DNA of 64,000 nucleotides from an uncultured Bacteroidales bacterium (GTDB taxonomy: Bacteria; Bacteroidota; Bacteroidia; Bacteroidales; Paludibacteraceae), in NCBI GenBank assembly GCA_902762355.1, contig CACWNR010000014.1, positions 1 through 64,000 of the forward strand, given 5' to 3'. Positions 50,865-60,261 of the stretch are shown piece after piece. Within the stretch, counting starts at the first letter, position 1. Each line of letters starts with the position of its first letter. The notes beneath the pieces are model-generated. The model was not told where the DNA came from. It saw only the letters and a list, made by a program, of their open reading frames with translations, and did no database searches. A program made the position numbers and the translations under genes.

Positions 50865-53462
50865 ATGGAAGAAAACAACGAGATTATTAAGAATGATCAC
50901 ATTATTCCGGTGAAGATTGACGAGGAAATGAAGTCCTCGTATATCGACTACTCGATGTCTGTGATCGTGAGCCGTGCGCTGCCTGATGTGCGCGACGGTT
51001 TCAAGCCTGTTCACCGCCGTGTGCTGTTCGGTATGAACGAGTTGGGTAACACCTCGGACAAACCGACCAAGAAGAGTGCACGTATCGTGGGTGAGGTAAT
51101 GGGTAAGTATCACCCGCATGGTGACAGTTCTATTTACGGTACGCTCGTGCGTATGGCGCAACCGTGGGCGATGCGTTATTGCCTGGTAGACGGCCAAGGT
51201 AACTTCGGTTCGGTCGATGGTGATGGAGCAGCTGCTATGCGTTATACGGAAGCACGCCTCTCGAAGCTCGCAGAAGAGATGCTGCGGGATATTGAGAAGG
51301 ACACCGTAGATATGCAGAATAACTTCGACGACTCGCTCAAAGAGCCGGTGGTGCTGCCTTGCCGTTTCCCGAACTTGCTCGTGAACGGTGCCAGCGGTAT
51401 TGCCGTAGGTATGGCAACGAACATGCCGACCCATAACCTGAGTGAGGTGATTGACGGTTGCTGCGCGTATATCGATAATATTAAGGCACGCATGCATGAC
51501 GCGAGCGTGGAGGATATCACGGTAGAGGATCTGATGGAGTACATCAAGGCTCCGGACTTCCCGACCGGCGGTACGATCTACGGTTACCAGGGCGTCAAGG
51601 ACGCTTTCGAAACCGGTCGCGGACGTATCATCATCCGTTCGAACGCGGACATCGAGGCAGATGACAACGGTCGTGAGCGTATCATCATTACCGAACTGCC
51701 GTACGGCGTTGTGAAGAGCGACCTGGTGAAGAACATCGCCGAGCTCGTGAATGACAAGAAGATCGAAGGTATCGCCGATATCAACGACCACTCCAAACGC
51801 GATATCCGTATTGTAGTAGAGGTTAAACGCGACGCGAACGCACAGGTAGTGCTTAACAAACTGTATAAGTTCACCGCCCTGCAGTCGAGTTTTGCAGTGA
51901 ACAATATCGCCCTTGTGAAGGGTCGTCCGATGCTGCTGAACCTCAAGCAGTTGATCGGTAACTTCATTGAGCACCGTATGGAGGTAGTAACCCGCCGTAC
52001 ACGCTTCGAGCTCAAGAAAGCGGAGGAGAAAGCGCATATCTTAGAGGGCTTGATCATCGCTGTGGATAATATCGACGAGGTAGTTCGTATCATCCGTGCC
52101 AGCCGTACGCCGGCCGACGCACAGGCTAACCTCGAGGCACGTTTTAACCTCGATAACCTGCAATCGAAAGCTATCGTAGATATGCGTCTGAGTGCCCTCA
52201 CCGGCTTGCGTATCGACGAGTTGAAGAACGAATACGAGGAGATCGAGAAACTCATTGCTCACCTCAACGAACTGCTCGCAAGCGAGGAGATGCGTTATGA
52301 CGTGATCAACACCGAGCTCATCGAGATCAAAGAGAAATACGGTGACGAGCGCAAGACGAAGATCGTCAAGATGGCGACCGAGTTCAACCCGGAGGATATG
52401 TACGCCGACGACGATATGATCATCACGATCTCGCACCTCGGTTATATCAAGCGTACGCCGCTGGCAGACTTCCGTCAGCAGACCCGCGGTGGTGTGGGCT
52501 CGAAGGCAAGTAGCGCCCGTGATCAGGACTTCATCGAGTACGTTTACCAGGCTTCGATGCACTCGACCATGATGTTCTTCACCGAGATGGGTCGTCTGTA
52601 CTGGCTCAAGGTGTATGACCTGCCGGAAGGCAACAAACAATCGAAGGGCCGCGCTATCCAGAACATGATCAACCTGCAAACCGGCGATAAGGTTCGTACC
52701 TGTATCAACGTCAAGGGTCTGAACGATCAGGAGTATATCGAGAACCACTATCTGATTTTCATCACGAAGAACGGTTTGATGAAGAAGACCACGCTCGAGG
52801 CTTATAGCCGTCCGCGTGCGAACGGTATCATCGCCCTCGGTCTGCGTGAAGGTGACGAACTGATCGGTGTAACGCTGACAGACGGTCAGAGCGAGATGCT
52901 GGTAGCTTCGTACAACGGTAAAGTATGCCGTTTCAACGAGGCAGGCGTACGTCCGATGGGTCGTGGCGCAACGGGTGTGAAGGCGATTACGCTCGAAGAA
53001 GACGGTCAAGATCGCGTGATTGGCACGGTTTGTGTAGAGAAGGGTACAGACAAGACGATCCTTGTTATCTCTGAGAACGGCTTTGGTAAGCGTACTGCCC
53101 TCGATGACGAAGAAGGTAACGCTATCTACCGCGTCACCAACCGTGGCGGTAAGGGTGTTAAGACCATCGAGATCACCGAGAAGACCGGTCACTTGGTAGG
53201 TATCGAAGCCGTTACCGACAGCGACGACCTGATGCTCATTACCAAGTCCGGAACGGCTATCCGCATGGATATATCGACTATCCGTCAGACCGGTCGTGCC
53301 GCACAAGGCGTCAAACTGATCGAACTCCAGAAACGTAACGACACCCTCATGAGCGGTTGTATCGTTCCGAAAGAGGAGGAAGAGGAAGTTAATGATGGTA
53401 ATGATGAAATGAGCGCACCGGAGGTGCTCAATGATGAAAATAATAACGAAAATCAAGAATAA
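50865..53462 (+). CDS. gyrA: DNA gyrase subunit A
   Basis: 865 residues. Breaks and rejoins DNA to introduce negative supercoils, with GyrB. SYIDYSMSVIVSRALPDVRD start, catalytic Tyr127 in AAMRYTEARL, and six-bladed C-terminal beta-pinwheel with repeated GxxxR blades and a GyrA-box-like stretch. In the quinolone-determining region the E. coli Ser83 counterpart is Ser88 and the Asp87 counterpart is Gly92 (GDSSIYGT). Acidic C-terminal tail. Stop lies one base before the next gene's start. Confidence 0.97.
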   Translation: MEENNEIIKNDHIIPVKIDEEMKSSYIDYSMSVIVSRALPDVRDGFKPVHRRVLFGMNELGNTSDKPTKKSARIVGEVMGKYHPHGDSSIYGTLVRMAQPWAMRYCLVDGQGNFGSVDGDGAAAMRYTEARLSKLAEEMLRDIEKDTVDMQNNFDDSLKEPVVLPCRFPNLLVNGASGIAVGMATNMPTHNLSEVIDGCCAYIDNIKARMHDASVEDITVEDLMEYIKAPDFPTGGTIYGYQGVKDAFETGRGRIIIRSNADIEADDNGRERIIITELPYGVVKSDLVKNIAELVNDKKIEGIADINDHSKRDIRIVVEVKRDANAQVVLNKLYKFTALQSSFAVNNIALVKGRPMLLNLKQLIGNFIEHRMEVVTRRTRFELKKAEEKAHILEGLIIAVDNIDEVVRIIRASRTPADAQANLEARFNLDNLQSKAIVDMRLSALTGLRIDELKNEYEEIEKLIAHLNELLASEEMRYDVINTELIEIKEKYGDERKTKIVKMATEFNPEDMYADDDMIITISHLGYIKRTPLADFRQQTRGGVGSKASSARDQDFIEYVYQASMHSTMMFFTEMGRLYWLKVYDLPEGNKQSKGRAIQNMINLQTGDKVRTCINVKGLNDQEYIENHYLIFITKNGLMKKTTLEAYSRPRANGIIALGLREGDELIGVTLTDGQSEMLVASYNGKVCRFNEAGVRPMGRGATGVKAITLEEDGQDRVIGTVCVEKGTDKTILVISENGFGKRTALDDEEGNAIYRVTNRGGKGVKTIEITEKTGHLVGIEAVTDSDDLMLITKSGTAIRMDISTIRQTGRAAQGVKLIELQKRNDTLMSGCIVPKEEEEEVNDGNDEMSAPEVLNDENNNENQE

Positions 53463-53463
53463 T

Positions 53464-54705
53464 ATGAAAAAAGGTTTGATTTTGGCAGTCGCTGTACTGA
53501 TGAGTGCAGGCTGCTTCGCACAAAAGAACCCGCTGGTCAAGAAGGCGAAGAGTTACATGATGGCAGAGACGCCGGACTTCTCGGCTGCTCGCGTGGCTAT
53601 CGATGAGGCTATCGAGGCTGCTCCGACCGCAGAGACCTATTACTGGGCTGGTATGATCGGTTATCAGGAGCTCACGCAGGAGAACTACAATCAGATGATG
53701 GGTAAGGGTGCTAATCAGGCAAAAGCCGGTTTTGCGGTGGAAGAGAGCTATAAATACTGGCTCAAGGCCGACGAGTTGGCTACTGAGACCGTGCTGGACA
53801 AGAAAGGCCGCGAGGTAATGGCTGATCCGAAGACCCACAGCAACATCACCAAGAAAATGCTGGAGTACTACAAACAGCAGGAGTTGGTGAAGTACGGTAT
53901 CTATCTGAATGAGCAACGTGATTTCGAGGGTGCTTTCCAAGCGTTCAAGATGCACGTAGAGATTCCGGAACTGGCTATGATGCAGGATCCGAAACTGCAG
54001 AAAGAGATGCCGCGTGACACGACTTATACGCAGTATAAGTACTACGCAGCTATCTTCGCCGTTCAGTCCGAGCGTCACGAGGATGCTATCGCGCTGCTGG
54101 AGCAACTTAAGGACGGTGACTACGAGGCTATCTCCGTAAACCAATTCCTCTATCAGGAGTATGTAAACTTGAAGGATACGGCTAAGTTCGTTGAGACGCT
54201 GCAGAATGCAGTGGTACGTTTCCCGGGCGAGCCTTGGTTCCTGCAGAACCTGATCAACTACTACATCTATTCCGGTCAGGAGCAGGTGGCAGTGGATTAC
54301 CTGGCACAAGCTATCGAGCGCGAGCCGAACGTAGCGCAGTATCACCTGATCAAGGGTAACCTCAATGAGAACCTGGGTAACTACGACGCTGCTATGGCTG
54401 ACTTCGATGCTGCACTGGCTATCGATCCGACACTGGCTGACGCGATGGCCGGTAAGGGTAGAGTATATTACAACCAAGCCGTTAAACTGAACGAGGCAGC
54501 TGCGATGATCTCCGATAACAAGGCGTATAAGAAAGCGCTGGATGAGATGAACGAGGTATTCCGCAAATCGTTGCCGTTCTTCGAGAAAGCACACGAGATG
54601 GATCCGCAAGATCGTTCGTACATGCAGATTCTCAAAGGTCTGTATTACCGCTTCCACATGGACGCTGACTACGAGCGCATCGCAGAGGAACTCAATAACC
54701 TCTAA
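53464..54705 (+). CDS. TPR-repeat exported protein
   Basis: About 413 residues from the ATG at 53464, which starts a good signal peptide (KKGLILAVAVLMSAGCFAQ, with Cys near position 17, possibly a lipobox). At least four tetratricopeptide-like helical repeats follow, best seen in NLGNYDAAMADFDAALAIDPTLADAMAGKG and nearby; they mediate protein contact. Periplasmic or membrane-attached; binding partner unknown. Overlaps ruvX start by one base. Confidence 0.82.
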   Translation: MKKGLILAVAVLMSAGCFAQKNPLVKKAKSYMMAETPDFSAARVAIDEAIEAAPTAETYYWAGMIGYQELTQENYNQMMGKGANQAKAGFAVEESYKYWLKADELATETVLDKKGREVMADPKTHSNITKKMLEYYKQQELVKYGIYLNEQRDFEGAFQAFKMHVEIPELAMMQDPKLQKEMPRDTTYTQYKYYAAIFAVQSERHEDAIALLEQLKDGDYEAISVNQFLYQEYVNLKDTAKFVETLQNAVVRFPGEPWFLQNLINYYIYSGQEQVAVDYLAQAIEREPNVAQYHLIKGNLNENLGNYDAAMADFDAALAIDPTLADAMAGKGRVYYNQAVKLNEAAAMISDNKAYKKALDEMNEVFRKSLPFFEKAHEMDPQDRSYMQILKGLYYRFHMDADYERIAEELNNL

Positions 54706-55118
54706 TGGGACGTATTCTCGCAATAGATTACGGTCGTAAACGCACTGGATTAGCCGTTACGGATATTCTCCGCATAACGGCTAATCCGTTGCTTACGATC
54801 GAGACCAAAGAACTGATGAATTGGTTGACCGACTACTTTGCCCACGAACCCGTGGACGAGGTGGTTATAGGCCATCCTACACAGATGAACGGGCAAGATT
54901 CGGAATCGATGAACTATATCCGGCCGTTCATGGGATTGTTCAAGAAAACCTTTCCCGATAAACCGATAACTATGTATGACGAGCGCTTTACGTCGGTTTT
55001 GGCGCACCGAGCGATGATAGATGGGGGACTAAAGAAAAAAGACCGGCAAGACAAGGCCGTAGTCGATAAAATCGCGGCTTGTATTATTTTGGAAGATTAT
55101 TTAGAAAGCAAACTATGA
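54705..55118 (+). CDS. ruvX: RuvX/YqgF-family Holliday-junction resolvase-like nuclease
   Basis: 137 residues, RNase-H-like fold. ILAIDYGRKRTGLAVTD carries the first acidic residue; DEVVIGHPTQMNG and MYDERFTSVLA the others; DKIAACIILEDYL ends it. Implicated in pre-16S rRNA processing in other bacteria. Its stop overlaps the start of def (ATGA). Confidence 0.94.
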   Translation: MGRILAIDYGRKRTGLAVTDILRITANPLLTIETKELMNWLTDYFAHEPVDEVVIGHPTQMNGQDSESMNYIRPFMGLFKKTFPDKPITMYDERFTSVLAHRAMIDGGLKKKDRQDKAVVDKIAACIILEDYLESKL

Positions 55119-55663
55119 TATTACCTATTTATTTGTATGGGCAACCGGTGTTGCGCAAAGAAGCAGAGGAAATAGAAAACACACCGGAACTCAAACAGTT
55201 TATTGCCGACATGTACGAGACGCTGACGCAAGCTGAAGGTTGTGGTCTGGCGGCTCCGCAAGTGGGCAAACCGTGGCGACTCTTTGTGGTCGATGGCGCC
55301 GAGCTGGCAGAGGATTATCCGGAGTGCAAGGACTTTAAACGGGCGTTCATCAACCCCGAAATGCTCGATGAATCCGAAGAAACATGTACCTATTCCGAGG
55401 GCTGTCTCTCCTTGCCGGGCATCAGTGAGAATGTCGTTCGTCCGACAACGATCACCATGCGTTACCTCGATGAGGATTTTAACGAGCATGAAGAGACCTT
55501 CACAGGTTTCTGCGCACGTATTGTGCAGCATGAGTACGATCACCTCGAAGGACACGTTTTCACCGATAGAATATCGCCGATTCGTAAGACCTTTGTGCGC
55601 AATAAACTGACTGCTATTGCCAAAGGCAAAACCGGTGCGCGGTATAAGTATAAGAGGAATTAA
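55115..55663 (+). CDS. def: Peptide deformylase
   Basis: 182 residues from the ATG at 55115 in the ATGA overlap. Removes the formyl group from new proteins. Three motifs in order: GCGLAAPQVG, EGCLSLPG with the metal Cys, and QHEYDHLEG with the HExxH. Length is typical. Confidence 0.97.
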   Translation: MILPIYLYGQPVLRKEAEEIENTPELKQFIADMYETLTQAEGCGLAAPQVGKPWRLFVVDGAELAEDYPECKDFKRAFINPEMLDESEETCTYSEGCLSLPGISENVVRPTTITMRYLDEDFNEHEETFTGFCARIVQHEYDHLEGHVFTDRISPIRKTFVRNKLTAIAKGKTGARYKYKRN

Positions 55664-55692
55664 AGGTTACCGGTTACAGGTTACGGGTTATG
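55664..55692. repeat. GGTTACGGGTTAC-type repeats before mntP
   Basis: GGTTACCGGTTACAGGTTAC and GGGTTATGG; the last unit supplies the ATG of mntP. Same family as the in-frame repeat in pheT. Confidence 0.8.
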
Positions 55693-56247
55693 GATTGGAT
55701 TAATGTCATCATCATGGGTGTCGGTTTGGCGATGGACTGCTGTGCGGTATCGACTGTACAAGGCCTCACGCAGAAACAATGGCATCCGCGGGCACTGCTC
55801 ATGGCCGCTATCTTCGGCTGTTTTCATATGGGCATGCCTATCATCGGCTACTATGCCGGTACGTTCTTCGTTAATTTTATGCAGACTTACGCGCCGTGGA
55901 TAGCACTCGCTTTGTTGGGCTTCTTGGGTGTGAAGATGATTTGGGAGTCGTACCACGAAGAGAAGGACGCAGAGAAATGTGCCAATTGGCACATCACGAA
56001 CCTGCTGTTCTTAGCGATTGCGACGAGTATAGACGTCCTCGCAACCGGTCTCTTGTTCGTGCCGTATCCGGATTGGCTCTTCCCCTCTATCGTCACGATC
56101 GGAGGCATCACTGCGCTTTTCTCGCTCGGCGGCTACCTGCTTGGCGTCTATGTGGGCAAAATGAAACTGAACATGGAACTGATAGGTGGACTCGTACTCA
56201 TCGGCTTGGGTATCAAAATCTGGGCAGAAGGATTCTTTGGGATTTAA
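55690..56247 (+). CDS. mntP: MntP-type manganese efflux pump
   Basis: 185 residues, six membrane helices. GVGLAMDCCAVSTVQGL and a matching ATSIDVLATGLLF in the second half are the two Asp-containing motifs of MntP. Exports Mn2+. The usual Mn riboswitch is not seen upstream; the gap holds only short repeats. Three-base gap to the next gene. Confidence 0.93.
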   Translation: MDWINVIIMGVGLAMDCCAVSTVQGLTQKQWHPRALLMAAIFGCFHMGMPIIGYYAGTFFVNFMQTYAPWIALALLGFLGVKMIWESYHEEKDAEKCANWHITNLLFLAIATSIDVLATGLLFVPYPDWLFPSIVTIGGITALFSLGGYLLGVYVGKMKLNMELIGGLVLIGLGIKIWAEGFFGI

Positions 56248-56250
56248 ATT

Positions 56251-56820
56251 ATGTTTGTAATCGGCAATAACACATTAGTCTCGTTGGATGTCCTGGAAAA
56301 GGAGTTCTGCTGCGATCTCGATACCTGTCGCGGGTGTTGCTGCATCGAAGGCGATGCAGGTTGTCCGATAACGGATGAGGAACTCAAACAGATCGAAGCC
56401 ATCCTGCCTGAACTGCTGCCGCAGATGACCAAAGAGGCACGTGAAGTAGTACAGACACAAGGACTCTCTTATCTCGATCCATCGGGCGAACAGGTGCTCT
56501 CGATCGTCAATGGCAAAGACTGTGTCTTTGCGCGAACAGATCATCAGGGCTGGTGTTATTGCCTGATCGAGAAAATGGGCTTTGCCAAACCCATCTCCTG
56601 CCATCTCTATCCGATACGACTGACGAAAGTGGGCGAATACACGGGTGTAGAGTACCATCGATGGGATATATGCCATTGTGCCCGAATCAAAGGCAAGAAA
56701 ATGCACTTACCGCTGTATCAGTTCTTGAAGGAACCGCTCATTCGGCGTTTCGGACAGGAATGGTACGATGAATTGGAACTAACTGCAAACGAATGGAAAA
56801 AACAATGCGCGCAGAAATAA
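56251..56820 (+). CDS. DUF3109 family cysteine-rich protein
   Basis: 189 residues. Cys clusters CRGCCCIEGDAGCP near residue 26 and C..C pairs near 90 (WCYC), 103 and 130 (ICHC) indicate a metal or Fe-S site, as in the YkgJ-like DUF3109 group. Cytoplasmic, function unknown. Its 3' end overlaps cinA by 16 nt. Confidence 0.88.
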   Translation: MFVIGNNTLVSLDVLEKEFCCDLDTCRGCCCIEGDAGCPITDEELKQIEAILPELLPQMTKEAREVVQTQGLSYLDPSGEQVLSIVNGKDCVFARTDHQGWCYCLIEKMGFAKPISCHLYPIRLTKVGEYTGVEYHRWDICHCARIKGKKMHLPLYQFLKEPLIRRFGQEWYDELELTANEWKKQCAQK

Positions 56821-58046
56821 TCACTATAGGCGACGAACTGCTTATCGGACAGGTGGTGGACACCAACTCCGCTTGGATGGCTCAGAAACTGAACGAACAG
56901 GGTATCGAACTCTATCAGATCACGTCCGTTCATGATGACCGTGAGCATATTATTGCGGCACTCAATGAGGCCTTTAACAGGGCAGATATTGTTTTTACTA
57001 CCGGTGGACTCGGTCCAACCAAGGACGACATCACCAAACATGTGCTGTGCGAGTATTTCGGGGCACACCTTATAGAAGATCAAAGCGTGCGCGCGCATAT
57101 AGAGGACTTGTACAAAGATCGCCTGGATGTGCTCAACCGTCTTACCGCCACACAATGGCTCGTACCGGATAAGGCAGAGATTCTGGAGAATCGGGTAGGT
57201 TCAGCGCCGCTGATGATCTTCCATAAGGAAGATAAGCTGCTGGCTTGTATGCCCGGTGTTCCTTACGAGATGAAGATCGCGATGGAGGAGCAGATCCTGC
57301 CGTATCTCCAATCAAAAATCACAAATCAAAAATCAAAAATCCTGCATCGGACGATGCAGGTAACGGGTATTGCAGAGAGTACATTGGCAATTTTACTCGA
57401 TGAATTCGAGAATTCTATGCCTTCGGGCTTGCATCTGGCATACCTGCCGAAAGATGGTGTGATTCGTTTGCGTTTGTCGAGTTATGGCGAGCTGACGGAA
57501 AAAGAGATGGCGCGCTATTTCGCTGATTTAAAGGCACTTGTGCGCGATTATTTGATAGTTGAAACCGACGAACCGCTCGAAGTGATAGTCGGTCGCCTGC
57601 TTACGGAACGCCATCAGACCATCGCGACCGCAGAATCCTGTACCGGCGGCAAACTGGCTTCTTTGCTCAATAAACACCCAGGTTCATCGGCATTTTATTA
57701 CGGTTCGGTCATCAGTTACGACAACTCGGTCAAAGAGCATATATTAGGAGTACCGGTCGAAATGATACAAGCGCATGGCGTGGTGAGTGAAGAAGTGGTG
57801 CGTGTGATGGCGGAGTCAGTTCGTCAACAACTTCGCACGGACTATGCCATTGCCACGAGCGGAATAGGAGGCCCTACAGGAGGAACAGCCGCCAAACCGG
57901 TAGGCACCGTTTGGATGGCGTGGGCAACACCCGAAGGAACAACCGCAGAGTGCTTCCATCTGGGCAAACTGCGTGAACAGATCACCGATCGTGCCTGCCT
58001 CAAAGCCCTGGTAGGCCTATTAAAAATCATAAATCAAAAATCATAA
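56805..58046 (+). CDS. cinA: CinA-family protein (NMN amidohydrolase type)
   Basis: About 413 residues from ATG 56805, which gives the standard start RAEIITIGDELLIGQVVDTN. N-terminal molybdopterin-binding-like domain (TGGLGPTKDDITK), C-terminal CinA/PncC domain with ATAESCTGGKLASLLNKHPG and a late TSGIGGPTGGT. PncC domains deamidate nicotinamide mononucleotide. Residues about 168-181 (SKITNQKSKIL) come from an AAAATCA-repeat insert between the domains. Confidence 0.93.
   Translation: MRAEIITIGDELLIGQVVDTNSAWMAQKLNEQGIELYQITSVHDDREHIIAALNEAFNRADIVFTTGGLGPTKDDITKHVLCEYFGAHLIEDQSVRAHIEDLYKDRLDVLNRLTATQWLVPDKAEILENRVGSAPLMIFHKEDKLLACMPGVPYEMKIAMEEQILPYLQSKITNQKSKILHRTMQVTGIAESTLAILLDEFENSMPSGLHLAYLPKDGVIRLRLSSYGELTEKEMARYFADLKALVRDYLIVETDEPLEVIVGRLLTERHQTIATAESCTGGKLASLLNKHPGSSAFYYGSVISYDNSVKEHILGVPVEMIQAHGVVSEEVVRVMAESVRQQLRTDYAIATSGIGGPTGGTAAKPVGTVWMAWATPEGTTAECFHLGKLREQITDRACLKALVGLLKIINQKS
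57305..57342. repeat. 7-bp AAAATCA-type repeat inside cinA
   Basis: CCAATCAAAAATCACAAATC and AAAAATCAAAAATCC; in frame, placed between the two domains of CinA. Confidence 0.8.
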
Positions 58047-58050
58047 ATTT
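58022..58050. repeat. AAAATCATAAATC repeats between cinA and the OmpA gene
   Basis: Three units of the AAAATCA family cover the last codons of cinA and the start region of the next gene. Confidence 0.7.
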
Positions 58051-59230
58051 GAAATTCTTAAGTATCATATGTGCAATAATCCTGTCTTCCGCGATTAATA
58101 CGCAGGAAGGAGAGGAGTATGGCCCAACGCTGACCATTGACGATAATACCCTGTATTTTGTGGGACTTAACCGTTCGGAGAGCAATCTATCCGAAGATAT
58201 TTTTGTCTCTCATCGGGATGCCCGAACGGGGGAATGGTCGGCTGCGCAGATCGTGCCGGCCTTGTCGAACCCTTACCGCAATGAGGCACCTACGTCTGTT
58301 TCCGGTGATGGTCGAACGATGTTGCTCTTCGTGGAAGGTCGCATGTGCTTCTCGCAGAAAGGACCGTACGGTTGGTCAGAACCCCAACCGCTACCGCGGT
58401 ATCTGCAATTAGGCAACTGGCAAGCAGACGCGCAGATTGCAGCCGATGGTAGTGTGCTGCTCTTTGCCGCTAATTATCCCGTTGAAAACGAAGAAAAAGC
58501 GAGTCTGAACATCTTCGTCTCGGAGCGTAATGCACAGGATAGGTGGGGGCAACCGTATTCGATTGGTTCGGTCATCAATACGACCGGCATGGAGCGCTCG
58601 CCGTTCTTGCACCCGGACATGAAAACGCTCTATTTCTCTTCGGATAGAGAGGGTACGCTGGGCGATCTGGATGTATGGGTAAGCCGCAGGCTGTCCGATA
58701 CCTGTTGGAACTGCTGGTCTGAACCTGAGAACCTCGGTGAAGCCATCAATACCACCGGACGAGATTGTTGGTATAAAATCTCAACCGACGGAAAATCAGC
58801 CTATTACGCGCAAAAGAGCGGCCGCAGACACGATATCTACTGTGTTGAACTGCCCGAAGATAAGCGTCCGGAATCTGTTACGGTTTTGGCGGTTAACCAA
58901 GCCGTATCCATCAACAATCTGCTTTTTGAAACGGGCAAAGATATTATTATGTCGGCATCCCTACCGGAACTCAAACGCATCGCACAGTTTGTATCGACTT
59001 ACGGATATAAGATTCGTTTGGCCGGACATACAGATAATGTCGGTTCGCAGGAGTCCAACAAAGCCCTTTCTCAGGCACGTGCTGAAGCCGTTCGGAAACA
59101 ACTCATTGAATACGGCTGTAGTCCCGATGGAATAAAGGCTTTTGGCTATGGTGACCTCAAACCCGTTGCGTCTAATGATACCGAAGAAGGTCGTGCCCTC
59201 AACCGCCGTGTAGAAATAACGATTTATTGA
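58049..59230 (+). CDS. OmpA-family protein with WD40-like propeller
   Basis: 393 residues, starting at a TTG (no in-frame ATG gives the signal peptide KFLSIICAIILSSA). PD40-type repeats such as TLYFSSDREGTLGDLDVW and TLYFVGL in the first 270 residues, then an OmpA C-terminal peptidoglycan-binding domain with LLFETGKD, RLAGHTDNVGSQESN and NRRVEI. Anchors the envelope to peptidoglycan. Followed by an esterase gene after one base. Confidence 0.85.
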   Translation: MKFLSIICAIILSSAINTQEGEEYGPTLTIDDNTLYFVGLNRSESNLSEDIFVSHRDARTGEWSAAQIVPALSNPYRNEAPTSVSGDGRTMLLFVEGRMCFSQKGPYGWSEPQPLPRYLQLGNWQADAQIAADGSVLLFAANYPVENEEKASLNIFVSERNAQDRWGQPYSIGSVINTTGMERSPFLHPDMKTLYFSSDREGTLGDLDVWVSRRLSDTCWNCWSEPENLGEAINTTGRDCWYKISTDGKSAYYAQKSGRRHDIYCVELPEDKRPESVTVLAVNQAVSINNLLFETGKDIIMSASLPELKRIAQFVSTYGYKIRLAGHTDNVGSQESNKALSQARAEAVRKQLIEYGCSPDGIKAFGYGDLKPVASNDTEEGRALNRRVEITIY

Positions 59231-59231
59231 T

Positions 59232-60146
59232 ATGAAAAACATTCTTGTACTCTTGTTGGCACTTCTTACCATGACTGCCTGTGAAAAGAAGTCGTCTTCC
59301 TCTACTACTGAGGTTGTCCCGACGCCGAGTCATATCGACAAGTATGAAGATTTCCAATCCCAATACGTGCCGGCGCGTACGATCCGTGTCTATATACCCG
59401 AGAACTATGACTCCACCGCCCTTTATGACGTGCTGTATATGCACGATGGCACCATGCTTTTTGATGCGTCTATTACCTGGAATCATCAGGAATGGGGTGT
59501 AGATGAGGCAATGGATAGTTTGATTGCTCTGGGCTATATCCGTCCGACGATCGTGGTGGGTATCGATAACCGTACCGAAATGATGGAGCGCGTGGCAGAA
59601 TACTGTCCGGACGATGTACAACAACTGTTACCGGAAGGCAAACAACTCTATGACGGGCTTGGTACACCCAAGGGAAACGATTATCTGCGTTTCCTCATAG
59701 AGGAAGTGAAACCCTTTATTGACTCCGTTTATAGCACGAACCCCGAACGTGAGCACACTTGGGTGATGGGTAGTAGTTGTGGTGGACTCATCTCTTCTTA
59801 TGCCCTCTGCAAGTACCCGAATGTCTTTGCCGGCGCGGCGTGTATGTCCACGCATAGCACGCTGGCTGCCGATGTAGATTATCCGGACGAAGATGCCATT
59901 ACGGCCTATAGAGAATACCTCAGAACGCATATTCCGGCGAACTCCTGTTTGCTGTATTTTGATCGCGGAGACAAGACGCTCGATGCCAATTATGCCGAAT
60001 CCCAAGCCGCAATCAACGAGATGCTTGCTGCAGAAGGATGGGATAGTGATCATTTCCTCTATCGCTTTTTCCCCGGTCATGCGCACGAAGAGAAATACTG
60101 GCGTGCCCGCCTCGACATTCCACTGCAATTTTTGCTAAAACGATAA
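59232..60146 (+). CDS. Lipoprotein esterase, Fes/esterase-D-like
   Basis: 304 residues. Lipobox LTMTAC (Cys about 17). Alpha/beta hydrolase of the enterochelin-esterase-like group: RTIRVYIPENYD, nucleophile elbow GSSCGG, late GHAHEEKYWR with the catalytic His. Acts in the periplasm or at the surface on an ester; substrate unknown, often acetylated or feruloylated glycans. Last gene before the V-ATPase promoter. Confidence 0.87.
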   Translation: MKNILVLLLALLTMTACEKKSSSSTTEVVPTPSHIDKYEDFQSQYVPARTIRVYIPENYDSTALYDVLYMHDGTMLFDASITWNHQEWGVDEAMDSLIALGYIRPTIVVGIDNRTEMMERVAEYCPDDVQQLLPEGKQLYDGLGTPKGNDYLRFLIEEVKPFIDSVYSTNPEREHTWVMGSSCGGLISSYALCKYPNVFAGAACMSTHSTLAADVDYPDEDAITAYREYLRTHIPANSCLLYFDRGDKTLDANYAESQAAINEMLAAEGWDSDHFLYRFFPGHAHEEKYWRARLDIPLQFLLKR

Positions 60147-60167
60147 AAAAAACTAAAAAGTGGCATA

Positions 60168-60208
60168 AACATTTGTTTATGTCATTTATTTTTTGTAACT
60201 TTGCAGCC
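60168..60208 (+). promoter_or_regulatory. Promoter of the V-ATPase operon
   Basis: TAACTTTG at 60196-60203, then GCAG; TTTG about 20 nt upstream in ACATTTGTTTATGTCATTT. Confidence 0.75.
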
Positions 60209-60261
60209 GATTTCGGCGCAAAGCCGTTATGAATTGCGAATAATTAAAATCTATATACACA

